Assembly (NCBI GenBank): GCA_964059195.1
Contig: CAXKWD010000008.1
Span: 48,092,502 to 48,156,501, forward strand
Direction: 5' to 3'
Source: Ectobius pallidus
Lineage: Eukaryota > Arthropoda > Insecta > Blattodea > Ectobiidae
DNA length: 64,000 bases
Of the stretch, positions 42,062 to 53,628 are shown one piece after another; the stretch's first letter is position 1; the number at the start of each line of letters is the position of its first letter. A program made the translations under genes and the position numbers. A model generated the notes under the pieces. The model saw only the letters and a program-made list of their open reading frames with translations, did no database searches and was not told the DNA's origin.

Positions 42062-43003
42062 CCAGGAGAATGACATATTGCAAGGAAAATGACATTGTTA
42101 TACAACAAACAATGTTTTTTTTTTTTTGCTTGTTTTATACCTGGGTTATAAGATTTAATTTTATTATCATTCAAAATAGTTGGACATCTCATTGTCATAA
42201 TTTAATATACGGTACTGACAAGATTTAATTTTGTCATCATTCAAAATAGTTGGACATCTCATTGTCATAATTTAATATTTATAGGTCTACTGGTATAGAA
42301 CTTTAATATATGACATATTTTATGATTTGATGTTTCGTGCTGCACTATTTATACCAAACTTTTGCTCAAATGTCATTCTCCTGCCACATATGTAATTCTT
42401 TTGCATACAATACGCCAGGAGAATGACACAAAATTTGAGCCAGGGGAATGACATTTTACTGCCCATGGTTCAACCATCAGTTCACTAAAAGTGTAAAGTA
42501 AAAATGAAAACTATGTGTGAAAAGAACTACAATTTTTGATATTAGGAATGAAAATTAAATTAAATTATCAAGTAAACATTATGACTAAAACTTACCAGAA
42601 GAATGACTAAAAACACTTCCCACTACAGCATTAAACATTTAACTTCAAATCTTCACAGGGAAAGAAAAAATGGGAGGGAGCAGCAGAGCACTATCAACAC
42701 TGAAGTATACAATGAATTATAGGTGAAACATAAAAAAACGAAATTTACCACTTATGACCTTTTATCTAAGGTGCTTTCTCTATGTTGAAAGGGACAGGAG
42801 AATGACATGAGAATCTTGGGACCGATTTTAAAAGTAAGTAGAGAATCGAAGAATAGCGTTTTCATCTCAGCCATTAAGTATTATAACAACCATACTTTAT
42901 CTCATACATATCAATAAAGAAAGGTCACGGCTCACCTTAAAATGTCTAAAAATAATGCAAAATACTTGATACTTTATGCTTTGGGACAGCCAGGAGAATG
43001 ACA
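42062..43003. repeat. interspersed AGGAGAATGAC motif
   Basis: AGGAGAATGAC or one-base variants occur near 42064, 42370 (reverse), 42417, 42437, 42597, 42797 and 42991. Spacing is irregular, unlike a simple tandem repeat. They may be binding sites for the element's transposase, or remnants of an old tandem array. Confidence 0.6.
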
Positions 43004-43332
43004 AATAAAATATTTAAGTTTAAAAAAAAATAAAAAAATGTTTAATTATATTGTGACAAAGCCCAGAAAAGACTCGCCTAGAAACTGCTAGAAGGAGGAG
43101 CCACCCAGAAAGAACCAGAACGACAGGGTCTGAAAACATCGCGGGCCTTCTAGTGGACGGGCGGCAGGCGAGCGCCAGTGGGCACGAGCGCTAGTGGGCT
43201 TGACAGCAGCGAGTAGCGATTGGGCCACGCTTCGTGGGGGAAGGCCTGTAGGGAGGAGCTCGCGCAGCGCGCATTCTAGATTCCGCGCGGGCGGAACCTT
43301 CGAGAGACCGGCTCTGGAATATTCGTCGGGCC

Positions 43333-43340
43333 TATATAAG
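43333..43340 (+). promoter_or_regulatory. TATA box of the solo LTR
   Basis: TATATAAG preceded by GC-rich sequence and followed about 30 bases on by TCAGTCAGTCAG, a good initiator context. It is the likely start of the R region. Confidence 0.65.
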
Positions 43341-43902
43341 GGCCGCGAGCGAGCGGAGAGTCAGTCAGTCAGCAAGTCACAGTCCGTGAAGAGTCGGTAA
43401 ATCCGAGGAGAGAGAGTCCGTGAGTAGCAACGGCCAGTCAAAGGGAGTCAGTCCGCGAGGAGTGATGAGCCAGCCAATGGGAGAACAGTCAGTCCGTAGC
43501 AGTCAGTAACAGCGGGAGAGAGTCAGCGTCGGAGTGTGAACTGGACGGAGAGCACTGATCAGCGCGACCTCAAGTAAGGGTGACTTGAGGAGCTGAGGAC
43601 CTGGACGGAGGGAACCGATCAGCGCAGCTGAGGACTTGGGAAGCTGAGGAGCCAGTGACCGGAGGGAATAGTGTGACCGGAGGAACCCGCGAGCGAAAGA
43701 CCTATTCAACGGGGAACTAGTGACCGGAGAGAAAGGTGAAAGGAGGAACTAGTGAACGGAAGAGCTGGTGAGCTGAAGAGCTGGTGAGCTGATCTGGACT
43801 GGACTGGGACAGTGCTGTGACGTGGCAGTGAGCACCGGACTGAAGAGTGATTTGGAGAACATTCAGGAGTTTCCTGACTGTATTGACCATTGTTTGATAG
43901 GA

Positions 43903-43908
43903 AATAAA
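43903..43908 (+). terminator. polyadenylation signal of the solo LTR
   Basis: AATAAA 66 bases before the LTR end, in the usual U3-R-U5 position. Confidence 0.6.
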
Positions 43909-44109
43909 GAATCCTCCATCCTTCAATTATAAACTTGGTGTTCTGATTTTGAACCCCGACGAGCCCTTGTTACAATATCAAAAACCCTTAAGAATAACAA
44001 AAGAAAGCTTGCCTAGTTATCAGAAAATAGCACGATTATTAAAATAATCTCTTACTTTATCCAGCACATACGGGGGACATTAAAAGGCCAATCTATTTGA
44101 AAATCACCC

Positions 44110-45119
44110 TAAACTACCAGAGCACTTTATTATTTACAGTTGGGTCATTCCATATTAAATCAACAAATTTTAAGAAAACTTTTTGCCACACCATTTTTGA
44201 TTTTCATTAAATTTGGTAGGTGAAATGTACCAATCTTCTGAACCCCAAAACAAATCTTTTTATATCTCTAAGAAATTTTACTCCTGAGATATAGGCATTC
44301 GTTTAGTACACGAACAAGCAAAAAATGTAATTTCAGACTTATTTTCTGAAAGCTGTAGAATTTCTATTTCAATCAGTAGGATGGTCAGATAGGGATCATT
44401 GGAAAGCTTGAAGAATGGACTTTATTTGTGCATACTAAATTAGATTTAAGTTAAGTCCAAACAGAGGTTTTTGGGGCTCTAATCTTCGTTCACGAACTGT
44501 TGTTTTGCGTAACTTTAGGCATTAAAAAAACAATGAAGGACTTGGAGTAACAGGCCAATTTTTTTTCCTGTTACACTTATGTAAGAGGAGTATGTGTAGG
44601 AAAAAAACTGAGCTGTTACTGGTGGTCCTTCACCCTGAAAAATTTGCAAATTTAAAATCTTGCTTTTTCTCGGTCCCAAAAAGTGTTGTGGGACAGGTGA
44701 TAAAAATCTGAAAATGCCAGAATGAGAAGCCCTTACAGTGTACTTTAAAATAAAAACAAAATCATCATGTGACTCAAAGGGATAGAGGAGCTACAAGCCT
44801 TTGAAATATCAAGAAAACAACACTTGACCGCTACTGAAAATAGGCTAAGTAGGTAGGATAAGTTAATTACCAACAAAATTTACTTTATATTTACATAAAA
44901 TACAAGACATTTATTTAAAAATGAGAACTTTCCACAGTTATGCAAATTTCTGCTTTTTTGTGATATTTTCTAGCAAATTTCCACATTTGATTTCCTTTTA
45001 AGCTACTTTGATGGCAATTTCAAGTAGGCCTACCGTATTTTGAACTATTGTAATTAGAAACCATTCTTATCCTGGTGTATTATATGTAGGTACTGCATTA
45101 AACACTAAAAGCTGCATAA
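44110..45119. other. no gene recognised
   Basis: AT-rich sequence starting shortly after the element end. GGGTCATTCCATATTAAATC near 44145 looks like a word of an arthropod repeat, but no boundary could be drawn. Confidence 0.35.
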
Positions 45120-45197
45120 TAATAATAATAATAATAATTTATTCATCCGTAAGATCATATACATGATATTGGACACGTCAAAGAAAAAACTTATAAA

Positions 45198-46876
45198 CTA
45201 CAAAAAACTAGGTTCTTCCAAATATTCATCTACACTGTAAAAGGAGTTTCTTAATAGTAAAGATTCTACTTGTTTCTTAAATTTTTTTGAGCATCTGATT
45301 TCTTTCAGTGTTTGTGGAAGTTTATTATACAATTTCATGCAATTATATACTACAGTATTTTCATATAATTTGGTATTGTGTCTTATATTACTTAACTGAT
45401 GGCTGATTCTGGTATTGTAATTATGTCTGTCTATATTTAGTTGAAATGTTGAGATATTTTTTTTTTGTATATAATAAAACTTGTAGTATATAAATGCATG
45501 GAAAAGGTAATATTTTTTGCGATTTAAATAGTGTCTTACAAGATTCATTTTGTTTTCTACCCATGATCACTCTTAATACCTTTTCCTGAATTTTAAAGAT
45601 ACTTTCCGCCTTTTTTCCCCAAAAAATTACTCCGTATCTCAGTAAACTATGAAAATAGGCAAAGTACAGATTTCTCATTACAGATGTACTCACTTTTTCT
45701 CTTATTATTCTGAATAAAAAGCATAATTGATTCAGTTTTGAGGTCAGTTTCTCAACATGAGTGTTCCAGAGCAAATTTTCATCAATCCAAATCCCTAAAA
45801 ATTTGATGCTGTTTACATAATTAATCAATTTATTTTCAAGTATTATAGGGGGTGAAAACAAATGTGTATTCCTAATATGTCTAAAAGATATAGCTAGTGT
45901 TTTTTCTTTGTTTATTATTAGCTTATTTTTATGGAACCAATTCTGTAGGTGGATTTCTGTCTCAATAATGTGAGTGGTTATTTGTGTTTTTTCACCATTG
46001 AATGAGATTAGTATCATCTGCAAACAGAGTTATCTTACAATTTACAAGATGATTTGGCATGTCATTAACATACAATATAAACAGTATGGGACCAAGTACC
46101 GATCCTTGGGGCACACCTACACTGAAGCATTTGGTAGTGGAACTATAAGTTTCATAAGTCTAGGTATAAGCATTTTTACTAATAATTTCTACATAGTGCT
46201 TCCTATCGCTTAGATAGGAGCTGAACCAATCTTTTGCAATTCCCCTAATACCATAGATCTCAAGTTTTTGTATAAGGATGTTATGGTCCACTAGGTCAAA
46301 GGCCTTAGACAAGTCCATAAATAGGCATACATTATATTCCTTATTGTCTAGAGATTGCAAAACGTTATTTAAAAATGCTTGAATAGCTGATTCTGTGGAT
46401 TTTTCCTTAATAAACCCATGCTGCGCTGCATTTAGTATTTTATATTTTTTGAGAAAGGAATCCATTCGGTTAAACATTACCTTTTCAAAAATTTTTGACA
46501 AGGACCACAATAGAGATATTGGCCTGTAGTTGTCGACTTTGGTTCTTTCTCCTTTTTTAAATATTGGGGTTATTTTAGCTGTTTTTAGGCATGTTGGAAA
46601 GACTCCCGTGGATAATGAAAGATTAATGATATGACACAGAGGTTTAATGAATGTTCACAACATTTTTTTATAAATAATATCTGGTATGTCATCAATACCA
46701 CATGTGTATTTGGATTTTAAATTATTTATAATACTTTTCAGTTCTCGTAAGTCAACCGGGTATAGGAAAATAGAATTATTTGTAGTAAGCATATTATCTG
46801 AAGTCCATATTCCGTTATTTTGATCCTGTATTTTAGTAGCAATATTTCCAAAGTATTCATTAAATGTGTTAACTAC
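45198..46876 (-). pseudogene. LINE reverse transcriptase, 3' part
   Basis: Reading minus from 46871: IPIIYKK region, KGERTKVDNYRPISLL, SLSKIFEKVMFNRMD, AQHGFIKEKSTESA, CLFMDLSKAFDLVDHNILI (catalytic Asp), a YVNDMPN region and an FADDT-type box in broken frame near 46020. Then KLIINKEKTLAISF, SIKFLGIWIDENLLW and the C-terminal LRYGVIFWG. Frames 46510-46160, 46023-45421 and 45548-45198 are separated by frameshifts. This is the polymerase that copies LINE RNA at the target. Motifs are of the CR1/jockey type. The copy was dead or died after the BEL insertion. Confidence 0.75.
46872..46876. repeat. BEL target duplication ACTAC, left copy
   Basis: ACTAC abuts the LTR at 46877 and is repeated at 55088-55092. 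Confidence 0.8.
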
Positions 46877-48336
46877 TGTAAGATCAGGGGGCGTATATTT
46901 GTAAGAGCGAACTGTAAGAGTCCCTAAAACCTACACGAGATTGAAACTTTAATTGTGCTTAACACTTTTCGTGCTAACCACAACTAATGAGATCTCTGGC
47001 GGAGGACCACCTCCATTGTATTGGAGGAATTGAAATGAATAAGCTTTATAGCATACATCACTCAATGAAACCAACGAATATAAGACATAATATTTAATTA
47101 TAAGCTAAAACACACGAACGAATACACTTTCACTTGGTTGAAAAGAGTTGAAAACGAAGATAGTAGGTCTTCAGCTGAAAGTCTTCTTGAAGATAGCATT
47201 TACATATCAATACAATGGTTGACAATCTTCTAGTATGTAGTGTTTGTGTTTGATGTAATATGTGAATCCATCTTAACGCATGAGATTAAAGTTATGATTC
47301 AAGGATGTGAACATTGTCACCATCTACCATATAAACGATTGAATGAAAGTTCGTAGATAATGGAGATGAAAGTTTAGTCTTGATGTCACATATAATCACA
47401 TTTGTGAATAAATATACATCTGTCCGTGAAGCGTGACACTTGTAGAAATAGTTTTCAAGACTAGAAACTGAATGTCAAGTCTGATGGATAGGCTATTTAA
47501 TGATAGCCAAATCGCAACAATGAAGATCAATGTTTAAAGCGTAGATGTATGGAAATTGGAATCACTTCTAGTAACACTAATGATGACTTACTTGAAGCGA
47601 AGTATATGTCCTTATTTAGATTTATATTAGCAGAATCTTTATCTGCTTTAAGAATGAGAATATGTGTCGTGATGTCCCAGCTATTTAACAATTAGCAAAA
47701 CACAACACAGAAATGCCATTTTGCCAGGCATAAATTGAATGAATGATTAAGTACATTTCTTGATGCACTAGAAATTGCTTACTTGACGAAGCATATGATA
47801 AAGAAGTGTAGAACTTTTAGGATATATTATCCACACAAATAATAGAATGAATGTTGATGTTCAGACTATATCACGATAATCCGAAGCACCAAAGAACATG
47901 AATCCTTTCATGTCTGAATAATGGATTGTTGTTAATGAAGAAGAAGGAAGTCAAGTCATTGAGCTATATGAAATGCATATAAACTGCTCAAGAAATGTAT
48001 CCTGAAGACTGGATACAAAAATAATAATCAAATATGAATAATAACAGACAATGAATAGGGATAATAGCTTACAAGCTGGAAAATGTATGTTATTTAAATA
48101 GTAATATGAGTCAAGTTGACTTCAGAAACAGGAAGTGACAAAGAAAGATATCCAAAGCCAACATGATAGGCTAAATCTAATGTTGTAAGTAAATGAATAA
48201 AGAATGTAATGCAATAACCTAAAAATCTAAACTTATAACAATAAAACTAGAGAAAAATGATGAATAGCATATACTGCTGTCAAGTTGGCAGCAAAAGTAA
48301 CTAAACTTGTAGATAGATTAAAGCTATGATTGAACA
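46877..48336 (-). repeat. BEL 3' LTR (1,460 bp)
   Basis: On the minus strand it begins TGTTCAATCATAGC and ends CTGATCTTACA. Nearly identical to 53629-55087, with about a dozen differences seen by eye. Coding is on the minus strand, so this is the 3' LTR. Confidence 0.9.
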
Positions 48337-48430
48337 TAAGTTGCCCGCAAAATTATTTTCTTGAAAATAATTTTAAAATATATTAGATTATGTGAAAAGA
48401 GTAGATTTAAACTTTGAATAATAAAGAGGT
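48337..48430. other. short region before the 3' LTR
   Basis: Between the last coding stop and the LTR. On the minus strand GCGGGCAACTTA directly precedes the LTR and is the only polypurine-like candidate; it is weak. Confidence 0.3.
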
Positions 48431-51400
48431 TTACTCATCTTCAATATCAGAAATGGGAAGAGGAGCAAGCTTAACAATTGGTCTCTTGTAGAAACCTGAG
48501 GAGGTTCTAACTGTGACTACTCTAACTAGTCCGTCAGATCCAGGATGAATAGAGTGTACAACACCCATAACCCAACGTAAAGGGGAAACGTTGTCGTCGA
48601 GTAGAAGAACAGGAGTTCCTATTTCCACATTAGGAAGAGTCTTTAGCCATTTAGAACGTTGTTATAGAGAATGTAAATAGTCAGAGGACCATTTCTTCCA
48701 AAAACCAAGTAGCAATTGATTCATAGCATTCCATCTTGAACGCAAAGAAGTGCTACTAGATAGGTTTGAGGTGGGTAATGAAATCAAAGGTCTTCCTATA
48801 AGGAAATGACCTGGAGAAAGATAATTCAAGTCTTCAACGTCTTCATGAAGAGTAACAAGAGGACGTGAATTCAAAATAGCTTCAATTTGAATTAAGAGAG
48901 TTGACATCTCTTCAAAGGTAAGTATCATAGAAGTCACTACTCTTTTCAAGTGATGCTTAACTGAGCGAACAGCGGCTTCATGCAAGCCAGCCATATGGGG
49001 ACTGTGAGGAGGAATAAAATTCCACTTTATGTTAAGATGTGAAGTAGAATCTTGAACTTTCGATTGATGTTCATGAGAAGATAGAAAATCTGTAAGTTGT
49101 CTGATATCAGTTTGAGCACCAACAAAGTTCGTAGCATTATCCGATGAGACTGAAACTGGTATGCCTCTTCTACCAGTAAATCTGGAAAAAGCTGCTAAAA
49201 ATGCATTGGAAGTAAGCGAGGTGACTAACTCAAGGTGAAGAGCCTTGGTAGACATGCAAACAAATACAGCTATATAAGCTTTAGTAGTAATCCTTGATCT
49301 AGGTCCACCATATTTAATAGAGTAGGGCCCAGCATAATCAATGCTGACGTTAGTGAATGGGGCAATAGGAAATACACGAGAAGATGGTAAATCAGCCATC
49401 TTTTGCTGAAAAGGTTGAGCTTGAAATCTGAAACAGACATTGCACTGTCTGATCACAGAGCGAATTGTTCTCCTTACAGAAGGTATCCAAAACCTTTCCC
49501 GTAAGTGAGCTATAATAAGCTGGGAACCAGCATGACATAGTTTGAAGTGTGTAAAACGAATGAGATGTTTAGTGAAAGGATGCTTAGCTGGAAGCAAAAT
49601 CTGATGCTTCGCATCAAAGGGTAGTTCTGAGTGCTTCATTCTTCCACCAACACGAAGAATACCATCACTATCCATGAATGGACAAAGTGAGTGTATTTTA
49701 CTGGACAAAGGAACGACATCAGACGAAGTCAAGGCATTGATTTCATCATGATATTCGACTTGCTGAATTATTTTCACACAAGTGTAGGGTGAATTTGAAA
49801 TTTCACTAGGTTCGAGAGGACCTGTGAGCTTAATTTTAGCAGGCCTAAAATTATTTATGAATCGTTCTACATATGCTATCATACGCAGTGTCTTCAAATG
49901 TGAAAACTTAGTTACATAGGGCAGAAGTTCAGGAGGCTGACTTTGATCTGTAGCTAAAGTGTCATTCAAGGATTTTCCATTAGATGACTTAGTTGAGGCA
50001 TCACAGACTACTCTAACCTTTGTAGTAGTGCTGCTAGGCTTAATTACTGGGTGATGAGGAATAATGTATTCACAAGGAGCATTAGTAATGTGGTCAGCTC
50101 GTTGCGTATGACCTAAATCCTCATATTCTTGCATGAACTTGACATATTCAGTACGTAAGTACTCGTTGGATGACAGTCTTTTTTCTAAAAGCTGAAACCG
50201 TTTGTAAGCTTGTTGCTTTGTGCTACCTAATGTTTCAGGCGGAGCAGTAAAAGGAAGTTTAACTATATATCTTCCAGAGTCATCTCTGGTAGTAGTTTGA
50301 GAGAAATGTTTCTCACATTCCGATTCATCATGGAATGGAGCAGAATTATTGACAGCTTCTAATTCCCAGAACCTAGCTAATTGTTCATCCACAGCTGATT
50401 CTGAATGCAAGAAAGCAGAGTAGTTTGAATCGATTGACGAGTCAGAACTAGGAAATGAGAGATTAGAATGAGCTTGCTTGACATGAGGCTTCTCACGCCT
50501 ATTAGCTGCTTTAGCTTTGCTGTGAGAAGTCATTTGCTTAGAAACATTCATATGTTTAGAAGCAGTACTTTGCATAGGAATACTATGCTGCGAAGAAGTA
50601 ACAGGTTGAGGGACTTTACCCATAAAGTACCAACCAAGTTCTGAATTATGTATGCCAGGCAGATTATCAGCCATGATTTTGCCTGATAACAGTATTTGTG
50701 AAAAAAGCTCTGTACCAATGAGCAAATCTAAGTACTTAGGTTGGTTAAATTTAGCATCTGCTAAATTCAAGTTAGCTGGAATATTCCAATTATCAGTATT
50801 TATGTAAGCACGAGGGAACTTACAAGTAGCTATGCATGGAATAACCAAAGCATTCGTTTGGCACGACCAATCAGAAACATTAGATTTCAGTGACAAAGAT
50901 GCTACCTTGCAGAGATTGCGCTTTTCAAACACTACTCCTTGCAAATATTCTCTACGAGGAGTTGGTTTAAGTTTGAGGCGTTGAAATAATCTATTTGTAA
51001 TTAAATTACAAGTCGTAGCTGAATCAAGAATGGCTGTAGCCTCAATGTACTCGCCATTAGCATCTGCTATTAACACAGTTGCTGTAGGGTATAGAATCTT
51101 TGAAGTAGCTGGACCACTTCTTAACATGGCACATGGGTTTACTGGTATGGGAGCGTTTGAAGAATGAAGCAAAGTACTATGTTTACCTTGACACTTCATA
51201 CAAGTATAAGAAGAACAGGCTTGTGAATGACCCCCTATTCTCAGGCAGACATTACATACATTGTTGCGTTTCACAAATTCAAATCTTTGGGGCAAAGCGA
51301 AAGCTCTGAATGCTTCACAGAGAAATAATTCATGATCACGAGGGCGATTACAACATATACAAATAGGTTGAGACCACGAAGGCCTTTTCTTAGCTTCAGT

Positions 51401-51493
51401 GGACTTACGATTGTTAGAATTATTATTAGATTTCGCAGTCACATTTTTGACTGGAGATTGATTCGACTGGGACTTGATAGCTAAGTCAGTCAT
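48431..51493 (-). pseudogene. BEL Pol: zinc knuckle, protease, RT start, integrase
   Basis: The 943-codon frame (51493-48662) opens with a Cys/His-rich region (ICICCNRPRDH, CNVCLRIGGHSQAC, CMKCQGKH). Then the aspartic protease: ATAILDSATTCNLIT, with DSA where DSG is usual. The RT begins (YIIPHHPVIKPSS, KVRVVCDASTKSSNG) but after SLNDTLATDQSQ it jumps to pre-integrase sequence, so the polymerase palm (YVDD) and RNase H are gone. Integrase follows: zinc HFKLCHAGSQ, CNVCFRFQ, then SIDYAGP, SSDNATNFVG and HEAAVRSVK (DDE). A TAA near 48660 interrupts the frame, which continues with the DUF5641-like tail (WVMGVVHSIHPGSDG, RVVTVRTSSG) to 48431. Confidence 0.85.
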
Positions 51494-51549
51494 TTGAATG
51501 ACTCGAACTTTGGCAAGATTCCCAATCTCTAATAATAGCTGGAGAAAGC

Positions 51550-52913
51550 TTATCCAGTATTATTTTTGATAAGATCAGTCAGCTCAATATCAATGTGCAG
51601 TGACTGAAGCGCGTGTACAGTACTTATGTAATGATCTAAGTATCTCTGGAGCGAATCAGCAGAGTTTCTATCAATAGAAGGGGGAGAAAATAAATTCTCT
51701 AAATGAGCATTAGCAATGAGTCTGTCATTGTCAAAACGCTCTAACAAAGTTTGCCAGGCAATGCTAAATGTGGCAGCACTGACAGGAATATTATGTATGA
51801 TAGTCATAACCTCAGGGGTTAAGCATGACTTTAAATATTGAAACTTGTCCATCTCAGACACGTACTGATTCAGCAGTATTAAGGATGTAAACGTGTCACG
51901 AAACTCTAGCCACATAGTGGGATCGCCTGAAAATGTCGGTAATCTTATCTCAGGTAACTTAGGAAGAGAAACGTGGTTTTGCTCAGTCAGCACTGGTTGC
52001 GGACTAGGCGCAGACATAGGATCTTGATCATATATTTGCTTGTTTGCCTTTATGGAAGCTTCAAGTCTATTAAGTGCTTTGTAATAGGCTTCTTCAAGCT
52101 CATAGCGTTGAATTTGCCTGTCATTGAATGATTCAATGTCTTCAATTGAAGACTGTTCAGCTTGATAGTGCTGAAATGATTGTTCGAGTTCAGCGCATCT
52201 CTTAATACCTTCAAAGTAAGATGCCTGATCCTCGATCATAAGCTCGTTTATTACTTGAATATGGTTTAAGAGCTGTACTCTTAATTGTCTAAGCTTTGTG
52301 AGCTTAATTAAAGTCTCTGCCTTAGCGATAGTTTTGAAATATGCTGTTTCAACTTCTTCACGAGAGTTGGCCTCAGCATTCGTAGCATGGAGTTGTTCGA
52401 GCTGGGTTTGAACCAGTTCAAAACTCTCAAATAATGGTTTGAGTTTGTGTCTACGAGAGAACAAAGCATGTAACTCGATTTCACGAGTTACAGTAAAATC
52501 TGATATTACTTGAACTTGAGTGAATAGTTGAGCTTTGATTTGCTGCAGCTCAGAAATCTTGTTTGAAATTACCTGCTGCGTTTCAGCAAGTTTAGAAAGA
52601 GTTTCTATCTTAGATTCTGCGATCATAATCAATGTTTCTAGTTTAGAAATAGCTTCAAAGAAATCTCTTTCGACTTCTTCATGGTAATTAATTTCAGCCT
52701 CTGTGGGCTGAATTTCTTCTAATTGAATTTGAATAAGCTCAAACTTATTGAAAGACTCTTAAGTTTGTCTCTGCGAGCTAACAACAGTTGGTGATTGAGC
52801 TCACCTGACGCATTAAGATTAGTAATGTAATTACACTGACGTGTAAATTGTGCCTTAAGAGGAGTACGTTTTCTTTTGAGGTCTTCGAGCTGTCTTAATG
52901 TTTGATCTTCCAT
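51550..52913 (-). pseudogene. BEL Gag (DUF1759 family), with repeated coiled coil
   Basis: Starts at the ATG at 52913 (MEDQTLRQLEDLKRKR). A frame break occurs near 52720-52740, after which the 360-codon part (52632-51550) continues. The N-terminal half is three tandem, diverged coiled-coil units of about 80 residues, each with an L-x2-L-R/K start, a RR-x-KL segment and an E-E-x-E-x-A-Y/F-x-K-x3-K-x-E-x-LI ending. The conserved DUF1759 Gag core follows (LPKLPEIRLPTFSGDPTMWL, FQYLKSCLTPEV). It forms virus-like particles in this class. A further frame break lies near 51520, before the zinc-knuckle part. Confidence 0.75.
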
Positions 52914-53628
52914 GATTCAAAGATAGGTATACGAAGAATGAAAACAATGTAGAACCTTGTCCGCTTGCGGGGATACAACGAAGCAATGCAAGTGAAATAG
53001 TATGCGAGAAGAACAGGATCTTTTGCCCGCCTATGAGATTCAACTTCTGGACAACTTATTGTCAAGAAGACAATGAAATATGTGATAGAGCAGAAAGATT
53101 GCAATTATTTGCAATAAGATGAGTATTGAATTGCAAAGAACGTTATGGATCTTGTTCGTGTAAGAGAATTGTGTGTTAATGTACTGTTGACAGAGTGTGT
53201 TGTGTGTCTGTGACTTACATTGATGTCACAATGTTTATAATTGACATATATATATCATACAGTACACTTTGAAGTTTCACTGAGTGATGGCATGTGGCTC
53301 AAATCCTTATGGCAGAGCACAAATCAATGTTAAGTCAATCTTTAATTGCTTAAGTATCAATATATATCTCTTGAGATGAAATAATAATGCATACATGAAT
53401 GTGAGCAAAACAAGAAGGCTCTTGTATGCAACCCAAGTCTGTCTGTGACACAGAGGGTGAATAATGTATGAGTATTATTGTATTATTACAATCTTAATAG
53501 TTTGATTATGGTCAGAAGGACCAGATGAAGGAATAACTTATTAGTACAGTCTTGCTGGAAATATCCTAGATGTAGGCTAGGCCTATTAATACAAACTGGC
53601 TGGAATATCACGGCCCGAGAGGACCAAA
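52914..53628 (-). other. BEL leader between 5' LTR and Gag
   Basis: 715 bases of untranslated leader. On the minus strand, TGGTCCTCTCGGGCCGTG begins two bases after the LTR and is a candidate primer-binding site (TGG start); I could not match it to a named tRNA. Short ORFs here look accidental. Confidence 0.45.

Larger units (their letters stand above)
43052..43974 (+). mobile_element. solo LTR (923 bp)
   Basis: Starts TGTGACAAAGCCC and ends GAGCCCTTGTTACA (TG...CA), flanked by ATAT on both sides (43048-43051 and 43975-43978). It contains a TATA box, a GC-rich region of repeated AGTCAGTCCG-type words and a polyadenylation signal in LTR order. No internal retrotransposon sequence remains, so it arose by LTR-LTR recombination. 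A 4-bp duplication fits Ty3/gypsy-like elements. Confidence 0.8.
41880..44109. mobile_element. non-coding inverted-repeat DNA element holding a solo LTR
   Basis: GGGTGATTTTCAAATAG at the left end and CTATTTGAAAATCACCC at the right are exact inverse copies, with similarity extending to GTTTGGC/GCCAAT. No clear target duplication. About 1.3 kb without the inserted LTR, and no ORF. The interior is peppered with AGGAGAATGAC words. Confidence 0.55.
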
